From Pedobacter borealis DSM 19626 (GTDB taxonomy: Bacteria > Bacteroidota > Bacteroidia > Sphingobacteriales > Sphingobacteriaceae), in the NCBI RefSeq assembly GCF_000708285.2, contig NZ_JAUG01000047.1, positions 1 through 35,587 on the forward strand: DNA of 35,587 bases, written 5' to 3'. The position numbers and the translations under genes are program-made. Shown piece after piece: positions 1-7,948 of this stretch. The notes under the pieces are model-generated. The model was not told where the DNA came from. It saw only the letters and a program-made list of their open reading frames with translations, and searched no databases. Position 1 is the first letter of the stretch. Each line of letters begins with the position of its first letter.

Positions 1-113
1 AAATAATTATCGAACTCAGGTTATATGGTCAAGTCAACAGCCAGAACTGGTTACCGGGTTATCCTGGTAAAATAAAGCACCTGGATCCAAGTCCGCTGAT
101 GGAAACGAAATAA
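1..113 (+). CDS. Possible C-terminal end of a gene cut by the window start
   Basis: A frame open from base 3 runs 36 codons to a TAA at 111-113 and ends in ...DPSPLMETK. I do not recognise the protein. The first 25 bases match the end of a repeat element found again near 26.35 kb, so the frame may be a real gene tail disrupted by an element or a chance open frame; 36 open codons are not statistically compelling. A strong terminator follows at once, which mildly favours a real 3' end. Confidence 0.25.
   Translation, partial: IIIELRLYGQVNSQNWLPGYPGKIKHLDPSPLMETK
2..25. repeat. Lone terminal repeat, same as the 26.35 kb element end
   Basis: Bases 2-25 are identical over 24 nt to the reverse complement of 26352-26375. 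By orientation the body of this copy would lie to the left, outside the window. Confidence 0.7.
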
Positions 114-124
114 CATGTTTAGTC

Positions 125-171
125 AAAAAAACACCTGAATTGCATATTATAAGGTCAATTCAGGTGTTTTT
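125..171. terminator. Bidirectional Rho-independent terminator
   Basis: A perfect stem of about 16 bp (CACCTGAATTG pairing with CAATTCAGGTG, extended by A-run and T-run) with a 13-nt loop. The A tract before and T tract after let it act on both strands, separating the left-edge frame from the minus-strand ROK operon. Confidence 0.85.
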
Positions 172-247
172 GATTTTGCGCATAACTTCTGCAAATTTGC
201 CATTGAAGAAGTTTTAGCCGTTGAGGTTCACTTTATATGGCTTGGAA

Positions 248-396
248 GAGGCTGTATCATAAAGGCGATTTCACCTCAAATGCTGTCATGTTGTCCAAAG
301 GACTCCTACGGAGAGCTTGTCGAAACACCTCAAAGCGTATTTAACAGGCCCTTCGACAGGCTCAGGATGACAAATCTATATTTATGATACAACCTC
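248..396. repeat. Short MITE-like element with 16-bp terminal inverted repeats
   Basis: The ends GAGGCTGTATCATAAA (248-263) and TTTATGATACAACCTC (381-396) are inverted copies with one mismatch. Inside are sequences of the CTTCGACAGGCTCAGGATGAC kind and a partner CTTGTCGAAACACC, able to fold back on each other. No transposase is encoded. It lies 5 bp beyond the stop codon of the ROK gene, so it may shape the 3' end of that operon's message. I recall similar extragenic repeats in Sphingobacteriaceae, but that is memory, not a search. Confidence 0.65.
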
Positions 397-401
397 ATTT
401 A

Positions 402-1259
402 TTATTTCCGTCGGTCAACCGTAAAGTGTAGCGCAGCTGCCCCCAGGATATTCGCATTTAACAGAATAGATGGTTCAATGCTTAAGGCGGAAACCGCACG
501 TTTATATGCAAAACCATTAACTGTATCCCACATACTCTTGGAGTAAAAAGAAAAGGCTGTCTTTGCGCTTCCACCAATGAGGATACATTCACAATCCAGC
601 GAACAGAGAATCATTTTAATCGCTTCGCCTAAATGCCGGCCGAAATCCTCATACATTTCAATCGCTTCCGCATCCTCCATTATTGCTCTTTGAAAAACAA
701 TTTCTCCTGTCGTTTGGTATACATGTTCGAAAAAGCGGCCACTTACATAATATTCGATATTTTTATCGAGATATTTTATCATTCCAAATTCTCCAGCGCC
801 ACCGTGTTTGCCGGTAAATAATTTGCCATTGATTACAATTCCTGCACCAAGCCCTGTTCCTATGGTTAATCCCACAATAGATTCATAGGGGAGGCCTGCA
901 CCAAAATGAAATTCTCCTAATGTAAAGCAATTGGCATCATTTTCTATTTGTACCGGAATATTATAGCGTTGCTCCAAAATCATTAAAAGATCCACCCCAT
1001 TCAGCGCGGGAACATTAACCACATCATACAGTATCCTTGTTGTTGGATCCACAAGGCCTGGGATGCCTATTCCGATGGCTGCGATATCGTTATTAATGAT
1101 TTTATCAATTACTCCGAAAATTTGCTCAAGAACCTGAGTTCTGGTGCCGTGCGAATGAAGGGCTTGTGAAACAAAGGATTGGATAATCCCGTTAACCACG
1201 ATCCCCGCTCTTAAATTCGTTCCACCAAGGTCAATTCCTAGAATCTGAAGGCTCTTCAT
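402..1259 (-). CDS. ROK family sugar kinase
   Basis: Predicted cytoplasmic ATP-dependent hexose or N-acetylhexosamine kinase, 285 residues. The phosphate-binding DLGGTN is at residues 10-15 and the catalytic aspartate is in ENDAN (Asp108), followed by GTGLGAG (134-140). The zinc-binding CxCGxxGCxE motif of classical ROK kinases is absent: after GAGEFGMI the chain goes directly to LDKNIEYYVSG. I recall Bacteroidota ROK kinases with the same shortened segment, so this is probably a lineage variant rather than damage. It is the last gene of the minus-strand operon, 2 nt after the NagB-like gene, which suggests it phosphorylates the amino sugar or hexose released by this locus. The exact substrate is unknown. 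Confidence 0.88.
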   Translation of the reverse strand: MKSLQILGIDLGGTNLRAGIVVNGIIQSFVSQALHSHGTRTQVLEQIFGVIDKIINNDIAAIGIGIPGLVDPTTRILYDVVNVPALNGVDLLMILEQRYNIPVQIENDANCFTLGEFHFGAGLPYESIVGLTIGTGLGAGIVINGKLFTGKHGGAGEFGMIKYLDKNIEYYVSGRFFEHVYQTTGEIVFQRAIMEDAEAIEMYEDFGRHLGEAIKMILCSLDCECILIGGSAKTAFSFYSKSMWDTVNGFAYKRAVSALSIEPSILLNANILGAAALHFTVDRRK

Positions 1260-1261
1260 AT

Positions 1262-1996
1262 TTAATTTTTATTTGACAGGTGGGCGGCAGCACCGCCATC
1301 TAAAAAAATGGTAAGGGATGGATGGCTCAGCAAGAGACTTCCGGGTAGATCACGCGTAACAGGCTCCTCTATCATTTTTCTGACAATTTCAGCCTTGTGC
1401 TCACCACTTACCATTAAAATGATATGCGTACTTTCCAGGAGTGTTCCCATTCCCAAAGTAATGCCTTCTTTCAGTATCTTGGGTTCATTGAAGTACTTTT
1501 GTCCAACCTGTCCGGTGATAGGATGCAACAGTACAATTTGGGTCCTACAATCAATTGCGCATCCAGGCTCGTTCATGGCGATATGTCCGTTCATTCCCAA
1601 ACCGAGAATGACTACATCGATTCCCTTCTGATCGCTGATAAATTGTTCAGCATCTCTGCACGATTTGGGAAGATCTACCGAGCGACCGTCAAAAAAACAG
1701 ATGTTGTCTTTACGGATGCCTAACGGGAGGAACAGGTCTTTATCAATTGAATGGCGGCAGCTTCCTTCATCTGTTCCGTTTAACCCCACCCATTCATCCA
1801 AACCCACAAATTTCCAACCGGCCACATCATATTTTTTGTCATGAAATCTTTCGATCAATTTCTTATATACACCTGCGGGTGTATCGCCAGATGCAGGGCA
1901 AAACAAGGGTTTGTCATAACCTGACATCAACTTGATTACATAATCGGCAACATTTACCGAAAGCTCTTCATACGTGCTGTAAATTTTTATTGTCAT
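1262..1996 (-). CDS. nagB: Glucosamine-6-phosphate deaminase family protein (NagB-like)
   Basis: A 244-residue member of the NagB/6-phosphogluconolactonase fold. GLDEWVGL (65-72) corresponds to the NagB DEYVG segment holding the catalytic aspartate (Asp67), and GLGMNGHIAMNEPG (132-145) is the NagB signature with His138 and Glu143. 6-phosphogluconolactonases would have a GDER motif instead, so deaminase is preferred. NagB converts glucosamine-6-phosphate to fructose-6-phosphate plus ammonia, feeding glycolysis. The Asn before GHIA, where E. coli has Asp, also occurs in other NagB proteins. It sits between the Gfo/Idh dehydrogenase and the ROK kinase. No NagA deacetylase lies in the window, so the deacetylation step must be encoded elsewhere or the substrate is different. 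Confidence 0.82.
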   Translation of the reverse strand: MTIKIYSTYEELSVNVADYVIKLMSGYDKPLFCPASGDTPAGVYKKLIERFHDKKYDVAGWKFVGLDEWVGLNGTDEGSCRHSIDKDLFLPLGIRKDNICFFDGRSVDLPKSCRDAEQFISDQKGIDVVILGLGMNGHIAMNEPGCAIDCRTQIVLLHPITGQVGQKYFNEPKILKEGITLGMGTLLESTHIILMVSGEHKAEIVRKMIEEPVTRDLPGSLLLSHPSLTIFLDGGAAAHLSNKN

Positions 1997-2018
1997 GGTT
2001 TTAATATTTGGAAATGTA

Positions 2019-3101
2019 CTAAGGCTTTAACCAAAGGTCAATGGGTCTTTCTACTTTTGAACTAAATGGAAGCATTATTTTTTTGCCTTGTCCTGCCGAT
2101 GCGTAGGCTGCATAGATGATCTCCAAAACTGTCCTGCCATCTTTACCGGTGATCAATGGCTCCCGGTCATTTTGTATACAATCTATAAAATGTTTTAATT
2201 CCTGAGGGTAACCCTGGTTAAAGGCTTCCTCGAACATACAAAAACTCCAGCCCACCGTAGTGTCTGTTTTTTCCATAGCATAACCATAGCCATTTTTGCT
2301 ATAAGCAAGTACCGAATTTCCAACGAATAGATCGGCATATACCACACCGTCCGTTCCATAGATCTCACTACGGTCATCCATTCCCCCTTGTTTCGCCCAG
2401 GAGTTCTCCACAACGCCGGTTACGCCATTTTCAAATTCTATAATTACTATGGAGTTATCTTCACCCAGGGTTTTCTCCTTATGGAATACCGTATTCATCG
2501 ACGCAGTAACACTCACAGCCTTAGTATTTTTCAACATCCACCTGAACCAGGCAATACCATGGCATCCCATGTCCATTAAGACACCGCCCCCTGATTGGTT
2601 GATATCATAGAACCAATCGGAATGCGGACCTGAGTGTTTTTCGGATTGTTTTAACATATAAACACTTCCAACGGCTCCCTCTTCCACTAATTTTCTGGCG
2701 CGCTCGTATTTAGGTGCAAAACAAAGCTCCTCCGCATACATCAGTTTCACATTGGCCTTTTCGCAGGCAGCAATCATTTCGTCAGCTTCTTCCAGCGTAA
2801 CTGCTAACGGTTTTTCAATAATAATGTGTTTACCGGCTGCTGCGGCTTTTAGTGTTGCCTGTTTATGGAGGAAATTTGGTAGGCAAATATCAATGACATC
2901 AAAGTCAGCGTTTTTGATCAGTTCATCAATTGAAGAAAAATATTGGGCGATATGGTGTTTATCTGCAAAGGATTGGCCTTTATCAGCATTTCGTGCATAA
3001 ACTGCGACCACTTCGGCTTCAGGGACAAATCTTGCATAACTCTCCATGTGGATGTCAGCAATAAATCCGGCGCCCAATATGGCAACTTTTACCTTTTTCA
3101 T
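2019..3101 (-). CDS. Gfo/Idh/MocA family NAD(P)-dependent sugar oxidoreductase
   Basis: A 360-residue cytoplasmic protein without signal peptide. The Rossmann glycine motif GAGFIA is at residues 10-15, the family's cofactor/catalytic EKP at 96-98, and the GGGVLMDMGCH segment (171-181) supplies Asp177 and His181, the usual catalytic pair with EKP lysine. These enzymes oxidise or reduce a hydroxyl/keto group of sugars, inositols or their acids. It lies 50 nt after the permease gene and 22 nt before the NagB-like gene in one operon with a TIM-barrel isomerase, a common partnership in redox rearrangement of sugars (for example 3-keto-sugar routes). The substrate cannot be read from sequence. Confidence 0.88.
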   Translation of the reverse strand: MKKVKVAILGAGFIADIHMESYARFVPEAEVVAVYARNADKGQSFADKHHIAQYFSSIDELIKNADFDVIDICLPNFLHKQATLKAAAAGKHIIIEKPLAVTLEEADEMIAACEKANVKLMYAEELCFAPKYERARKLVEEGAVGSVYMLKQSEKHSGPHSDWFYDINQSGGGVLMDMGCHGIAWFRWMLKNTKAVSVTASMNTVFHKEKTLGEDNSIVIIEFENGVTGVVENSWAKQGGMDDRSEIYGTDGVVYADLFVGNSVLAYSKNGYGYAMEKTDTTVGWSFCMFEEAFNQGYPQELKHFIDCIQNDREPLITGKDGRTVLEIIYAAYASAGQGKKIMLPFSSKVERPIDLWLKP

Positions 3102-3151
3102 ATTCTAATACTAAAATGGGTTGTTAAAAAATATTATATAATACGCTGGTG

Positions 3152-4576
3152 CTATTTCATTTTTAATCCATACCAGCCAACGTATGAGAAGCACAGCAAT
3201 GGTAAAATATAAGAGAGCTGTATACCTATCGATGGATGGTCAGATAACAAACCTTGCAAGGGAGGAAGGATTGCTCCGCCAAGGATCATCATAATTAGCA
3301 GGGATGAGCCCTGCTGGGTATATTTTCCCAATCCTTTAATCGCAACAGGAAAAATACATGGCCACATGAGCGAGCTGAACAAAGCTGCCGAAACGATGCA
3401 GTACAAGGCATATTTACCATTCAACAGCAGCCCCCCAGCTATCATTATGATTGCAGCAGCAGAAGCGAAAATCAATATTTTGATGGGATTATTCCTGCTT
3501 ATGAGCAGGGCAATAATCAATATAGGTAAAAACAAAGCATAGTCGATTATTTCGTTTAAAGAATAGCCCCCTAACCAGTTGACTAAAAGAACAATTCCAA
3601 AAGCAAGGAAGGGTACCAGACAGAGCAGAAATGTTTGTGCTGTTTTTGAAACTTTAAAGCTAAAAACAGCCCCGGTCCATCTTCCAATCATAAGGCAGCC
3701 GCCAAATAAACTTAAATAGGGAATCGCATCCCTGGCGGGCAACCCTAAAATTTTAGCAGAATGGATTAGGGCGGGCAGATTACTTTGCATGGTTACCTCA
3801 CCGCCAACGTAGCAAAATACAGCAACCATACCCAGCACAAGCTGCGGGTATTTTAAAGCTCCGAGGTCTTTTACCGGTTCATCACTTAGCTGGCTGGTTT
3901 TGGGAACCGGGGTTTTGTAGAACCAAACTGCAAAAACCACATATAAAACTGCTAATACGATGTATGGTATACGCACAGACTGTAATGATAAAGCTGAGCC
4001 GTTTACTTTTGCTGCGAGCCCTCCAAATAAAAAAACGCTTAGTATTAGCGGTGAAATGGTATTACCGAATGAATTCACGCTACCCGCTAAAATTAAGCGA
4101 TGCGCACCGGTATTGATATTTCCCAATTGCACTAATAATGGATTGGCCACAATCTGCTGCAGTGTAAAACCCAAAGCGATAACAAACAGACAAAGCAAGA
4201 AGAAGATATAGGAATGGATTGATGTGGCGGCAACCAATAATATGCTTCCAAAAGCGGAAAGCAATAAGCCCCTTATCATTCCTTTTTTTGAACTGATCTG
4301 TGGAAGCCAGCTGGCTTTTTTTATAGAAATAACAAAATAAATAATGGATCCAATGAAATACGCGATGTAAAATGAGAGCTCGACCAACTGCGCTTCGAAC
4401 TGTGAAAGATGAAATGATTCTTTAAAAACGGGGATCAATAATGCGTTGCCTGATGCAGCAAAGCCCCAAAAGAAGAATACGCACACGATAACTACTAACA
4501 AAGATCTGTTCCCTGTTTGAGTATTATCAACATCAATCTGTTGGGTTTCCGGGGTGATAACAGCTGTTTTTATCAT
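3152..4576 (-). CDS. MFS sugar permease, FucP/NagP type
   Basis: A 474-residue inner-membrane transporter with about 12 hydrophobic helices. The first helix contains FFFWGFAASGN, and the QQIVANPLLVQLG and SFGNTISPL segments are typical of the fucose/glucose/galactose permease group that includes FucP and N-acetylglucosamine permease NagP. It would bring monosaccharides or short products from periplasm to cytoplasm by proton symport. It lies in the minus-strand catabolic operon, so N-acetylhexosamine or fucose are plausible cargoes given the GH20, GH29 and GH109-like enzymes nearby; choosing between them is inference. Confidence 0.87.
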   Translation of the reverse strand: MIKTAVITPETQQIDVDNTQTGNRSLLVVIVCVFFFWGFAASGNALLIPVFKESFHLSQFEAQLVELSFYIAYFIGSIIYFVISIKKASWLPQISSKKGMIRGLLLSAFGSILLVAATSIHSYIFFLLCLFVIALGFTLQQIVANPLLVQLGNINTGAHRLILAGSVNSFGNTISPLILSVFLFGGLAAKVNGSALSLQSVRIPYIVLAVLYVVFAVWFYKTPVPKTSQLSDEPVKDLGALKYPQLVLGMVAVFCYVGGEVTMQSNLPALIHSAKILGLPARDAIPYLSLFGGCLMIGRWTGAVFSFKVSKTAQTFLLCLVPFLAFGIVLLVNWLGGYSLNEIIDYALFLPILIIALLISRNNPIKILIFASAAAIIMIAGGLLLNGKYALYCIVSAALFSSLMWPCIFPVAIKGLGKYTQQGSSLLIMMILGGAILPPLQGLLSDHPSIGIQLSYILPLLCFSYVGWYGLKMK

Positions 4577-4621
4577 TTTGGTTTTTTTTAAGATCTGAAT
4601 AATTTCAATAATAACTTTTAA

Positions 4622-5443
4622 CTAAGTTGAGCATTTGTATCTCTTTATCAATTGTTTTAAGATGTAAACATTTAACTCAAACTGAAAGCCGCTCGCACTT
4701 TTTCCTGCCGGTACTGTTGGCATATAGGGTATCGGACCAAACTCTGTAGTAAAGGAAATCTCTTTTGTTCCACTTGCCCTATTGTATTCAACAATACTAT
4801 CCCATATTTCAAAATGCCTTTCTGCCGTCTGTTGCCATTTTTCCAATCGGGGATCGTCTACCTGGGGACCTTGAGTATGGCCCATGCGGGCATGGATGTG
4901 TTTGGTATGTGGCAAACAGCTTTCGATGGCTTCCTGTTGGTCAAACAATAGACTCTCAGCAACACAGATCCAATGTGAAACATCTAAGGTAATCTGTAAT
5001 TTAGGAAATTCCGTGAAATAAGGAGTTGTAAGGTGGGAGGCAAATGAAAACCGTCCACGATGTGTTTCGTGTGTAATACAAACGTCGCTTTTCGCTGAAA
5101 TTTCTTCGGCAATCCTTAGGAGTTCTCCATTTTGTGCAGCAGTGAAATAATCTTTTCCGGTATGAGAGTTCACTTGAAAGGGTTTGGTCTTAATAAGCCT
5201 TTCCAGATGATAACGAAATGATTTTTTATGGGTGTTAAAATCACGGTCATTTGTTTCCCAATGCTGGGCGATAAACTTCAGCTTATATCCTTCAATTTTT
5301 TCCAACAATTCTGCTTTTGCATTTTCGTCTTCGGGAATGCCGATCTCTACCCCATCATAACCAGCCTGTTTTACGGCACTGAGAAAGTCATCCCAAGGCA
5401 TATCTTCACTTCCCCAACGGGGACAGAAATAATTTATTTGCAT
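4622..5443 (-). CDS. Sugar isomerase/epimerase-like TIM-barrel protein
   Basis: A 273-residue cytoplasmic protein of the xylose-isomerase-like TIM barrel group (AP endonuclease family 2 fold). Candidate metal ligands lie at the expected strand ends: Glu126 in THETHRGR, Asp154 in LDVSHW, His184 in HIHARMGH and Glu234 in TTEFGP. Such proteins isomerise, epimerise or hydrate keto-sugar intermediates. It follows the dioxygenase gene by 56 nt and precedes the permease by 45 nt. Together with the Gfo/Idh gene it suggests a redox-isomerisation step beyond simple kinase/deaminase catabolism. Confidence 0.82.
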   Translation of the reverse strand: MQINYFCPRWGSEDMPWDDFLSAVKQAGYDGVEIGIPEDENAKAELLEKIEGYKLKFIAQHWETNDRDFNTHKKSFRYHLERLIKTKPFQVNSHTGKDYFTAAQNGELLRIAEEISAKSDVCITHETHRGRFSFASHLTTPYFTEFPKLQITLDVSHWICVAESLLFDQQEAIESCLPHTKHIHARMGHTQGPQVDDPRLEKWQQTAERHFEIWDSIVEYNRASGTKEISFTTEFGPIPYMPTVPAGKSASGFQFELNVYILKQLIKRYKCST

Positions 5444-5499
5444 TTATTTGGTGTAGTTTGTTGATGTTAGTTGGACTCCTTTGAGATTAAGGGCAGTAT

Positions 5500-6264
5500 T
5501 TATTTTGCCCTTTCATCTCTTACCTTCCTACTTCCGGTATGATCGTATCCGCGTTCACGTTCAAATTTTATCATTTCTGCGGGTCTGAAATTGGTAATAA
5601 ATGCACGACGGCGTTTATCCGTAGAATTTCCCCTGCTGTAATGTAGGGTGCCGCCATGGTGAAATATACAGCTTCCTGGTTTGATTTCGACAGCTACACC
5701 TTCCTCTTCATTAGCATCACATTGTAATGCACCGCCCTTTCCAGAGGGCCTGTGTGGTCTGATGGGTATTAAATGCGATTTTGGTACATACCACATACAG
5801 CCATTTTCTTTAAATGAGTCATCCAGAGCCACCCAGCAACTCGTAGCTCTTGTGTCAGGCATGCTTATCCAGTAAGCACAATCCTGATGCCATGGTGTTG
5901 GCGTATTTGTATAAGGTGCTTTATCGATCAGCATGTCAAAGTCAAGCTCCAGGTCATTTCCCAGCAACTGTTTGGCAATAGCCAATGACTTCTGGTGAAG
6001 TACATCTTGTAATAAAGACGGAACAATCCGGCTGGGTACCATGATCTGGGTAATTCGTTCAACAGCCTTATCTTCGGTTCCCGTTTCATTTTGACCAGCG
6101 AGATCTCCTCGATTCTCTGCGGCATTAATTTTGTTGGATAGGAAGTCTTCGTACAGGCAACGATAAGTTTCAACTTCCTCAGGCGTTAATAAATTTTCTA
6201 CTAACAAATAACCGTTTACATAAAAAAAATCGATTTGATTTTGAGACAGAATATCATTCATCAT
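5500..6264 (-). CDS. Phytanoyl-CoA dioxygenase (PhyH) family protein
   Basis: A 254-residue predicted Fe(II)/2-oxoglutarate-dependent oxygenase. The iron triad is visible as His126-x-Asp128 in TPWHQDCAYW and His208 in GGTLHYSRGN, with arginines at 218-220 available for 2-oxoglutarate. Double-stranded beta-helix length is normal. The family hydroxylates small molecules; PhyH proteins are often found in Bacteroidota sugar clusters but their substrates there are largely unassigned. It is the first gene of the six-gene minus-strand operon and is preceded by the ACTATCC promoter. The gene's promoter and first about 20 codons exist a second time at 9480-9635. Confidence 0.85.
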   Translation of the reverse strand: MMNDILSQNQIDFFYVNGYLLVENLLTPEEVETYRCLYEDFLSNKINAAENRGDLAGQNETGTEDKAVERITQIMVPSRIVPSLLQDVLHQKSLAIAKQLLGNDLELDFDMLIDKAPYTNTPTPWHQDCAYWISMPDTRATSCWVALDDSFKENGCMWYVPKSHLIPIRPHRPSGKGGALQCDANEEEGVAVEIKPGSCIFHHGGTLHYSRGNSTDKRRRAFITNFRPAEMIKFERERGYDHTGSRKVRDERAK

Positions 6265-6281
6265 AACACATAGGTTTTTAT

Positions 6282-6330
6282 CAAAAATGCATGCATTATG
6301 TGTATAACCTGTTCATAAAAAAAGGATAGT
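6282..6330 (-). promoter_or_regulatory. Candidate activator-dependent promoter of the catabolic operon (P1)
   Basis: On the minus strand ACTATCC (6330-6324) is followed after 34 nt by CATTTTTG (6289-6282), one mismatch from the Bacteroidota -7 element TAnnTTTG. No convincing TTG is at -33, as expected if an activator replaces it. The same arrangement occurs before the GH109-like gene and SusC. Confidence 0.5.
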
Positions 6331-6447
6331 ATTATATTGAACCTAAGGGAATGGATAAGGAAAATATTCAGTTTAAACCACTTGGGAATCTTACTGTATA
6401 TTTCCGTTGCAATAAAGAAATATTGCGAAGGGGAGGAAGTTTGGTAA

Positions 6448-6615
6448 AGGGTAAATTTAGCTTTTGGAAGGGGAGATGGGCTGTATCGCTTAAGCGGAAA
6501 ATCCGGACGGATTGCATTTGATGAAGGGAAGAATTTATCCCTTCATCAAATGGATCTTATTTTTGAAGCGCTGGGCCTTGCGCTGGATCACGGGCCTTAT
6601 CATGGCAAGTCTTGA
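6448..6615 (+). pseudogene. Possible transposase (IS66 TnpB-like) remnant
   Basis: Between two minus-strand operons the plus strand shows a start-less frame of 55 codons ending at TGA 6613-6615, with coding-like composition (segments SGRIAFDEGKNLSLHQMD and LIFEALGLALDHG). The preceding stretch in the neighbouring frame reads FWKGRWAVSLKRK. Joined by one frameshift the two resemble the C-terminal half of IS66 TnpB proteins (GDGF..LYYKRLE.GRF..., LS..QLDLIL.GL). This is a pattern judgement with low certainty; it could be another gene remnant. Confidence 0.3.
6515..6552. repeat. Perfect 15-bp inverted repeat
   Basis: CATTTGATGAAGGGA (6515-6529) and TCCCTTCATCAAATG (6538-6552) pair perfectly around an 8-nt loop. 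There is no T tract directly after it on either strand, so it is not a standard terminator. It may still end or stabilise the transcript of the minus-strand isomerase gene whose stop is at 6662. Confidence 0.75.
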
Positions 6616-6661
6616 GTTTCGCCCTTAGCGAAAGAGTTTGCTAAAAATCACTCCATAAGTA

Positions 6662-7531
6662 TTAAATCAAGCGCAGTTTCTTTAGATAATCAATATTCAC
6701 TTTTGCACTTTGTAAAGGAGTTTCATGATAAAAGCGGCTCTGCTCCACAAAAAAGTACTTCATGCCATTGTCTAAGGCCGTGGATAACAGGCGTGGATAA
6801 TTGATTGTACCTTGCCCTAAATCACAGGAAGATTCTTCTTCACTGTCTTTGGGCAAACGATGCTTCAATATATCGCGCATGTGGCAGAGTTTAAAACGGT
6901 GCCTGTGTTCTTTGAGGTATTTTTCTGCGTTTTGGCCTTCGGTTATGGTATAATAATAATCCATTTGAAAATCAACCAGATCTTTATCCGTATTGGCTAA
7001 AAGAATGTCGATTGGTAATTGTCCATCTACTTTTTTGTAGGGATAATCATGTGGATGGTAGCCAAAACGCATACCGTACTTTTTGCAGATCTCTCCATTG
7101 CTGTTGAACTCATCGGCAAAACGTTTAAAATTGTCGATAGATTTTTGAGGTCCTTTCCATGGACAGACCAGGTATTTCATTCCGATTTCAGCGGCTTTTT
7201 CTACTTGCCTTTCAAAACCGCCTGGCTCATCATTATAGTGGCTTGAAATCACTTTCAGCCCGAAATTATTCGCTAGCTTTTTAAACTCTTTATTGCCGAC
7301 GCCCCAAAACATACCCTGAGTACCACTATAGCTTTCTATCTGCGTATAACCCATTGTGCCCAATTGTTTCAAGGTGCCGGGCATATCTTTTTCCATATTC
7401 TCCTTCACCATATACAACTGGATGCCCCAGGCAGGCAGTTTGGGTGGGGCAGCAAAAATGTCATTCCCGAATAAAGGGATACTTAAGGCAAGAAGCCCTG
7501 TGTTTTTCAAAAAAGATCTTCTGTTGGTCAT
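6662..7531 (-). CDS. Exported sugar isomerase/epimerase-like TIM-barrel protein
   Basis: A 289-residue protein starting with a Tat-type signal (Arg4-Arg5 in NRRSFLK, then a hydrophobic stretch to about residue 28). The remainder is a xylose-isomerase-like TIM barrel; candidate metal ligands are His159/His161 in FGYHPHDY, Asp191 in FQMDYYY, His217 in LCHMRD and Glu263 in FFVEQ. Periplasmic members with Tat signals often accompany exported Gfo/Idh proteins and ThuA proteins in Bacteroidota sugar-oxidation clusters, exactly the neighbours here. Its role may be processing of an oxidised sugar in the periplasm; the substrate is unknown. It is the last gene of the unit starting at the GH109-like gene. 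Confidence 0.82.
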   Translation of the reverse strand: MTNRRSFLKNTGLLALSIPLFGNDIFAAPPKLPAWGIQLYMVKENMEKDMPGTLKQLGTMGYTQIESYSGTQGMFWGVGNKEFKKLANNFGLKVISSHYNDEPGGFERQVEKAAEIGMKYLVCPWKGPQKSIDNFKRFADEFNSNGEICKKYGMRFGYHPHDYPYKKVDGQLPIDILLANTDKDLVDFQMDYYYTITEGQNAEKYLKEHRHRFKLCHMRDILKHRLPKDSEEESSCDLGQGTINYPRLLSTALDNGMKYFFVEQSRFYHETPLQSAKVNIDYLKKLRLI

Positions 7532-7543
7532 TATCTAATTTAT

Positions 7544-7864
7544 TTAAAAATGATGGTTTTCTCCAGGTCTAAAAATATCAAAATCATTCCGTTCTGCGGC
7601 TGTAAGCAATGCGCCGGTTGTACTTAAGAAAACCACTGCACTGTACTTTTTTAAGTTACTTTCAGTAATTTTTCCAGCATCGGATGTTGTATCCACATCA
7701 AAATTATTTTCCTTCCCGAGTTTTACGATTGCTTTTATTCCTGCGGGAATAGAGGCATGGTGAAAGCCCGCTGTTCTAGTGAAAACTAGAATTTTTGGTT
7801 ATGGTATAGGAAAGCCAAAAAACAAAAAGGGAATAAAAAATAATAAAATAAATTTTAGTCGCAT
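7544..7864 (-). pseudogene. ThuA-like gene remnant (in-frame stop, truncated)
   Basis: The minus strand from ATG at 7864 encodes a hydrophobic signal of 21 residues, then TAA (7801-7799), then in the same frame a ThuA-type domain start: PKILVFTRTAGFHHASIPAG, then later KKYSAVVFLSTTG. The ThuA N-terminal pattern (ILVFTRT.GF.H.SI..G, Y..VVFL.TTG) is clear. The frame ends at 7544 after only about 85 residues, whereas ThuA domains are about 200 or more; the 3' part is lost and the next gene begins 12 nt later. The gene is therefore broken twice, by a stop and a deletion. Confidence 0.8.
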
Positions 7865-7948
7865 TGGTCGATTTTTTTTATTGATAATAAAGTATGGGAA
7901 TAAATGAAGCCACGGACAAGTACTTAAGCAAAAATAAATTCATGGCAA

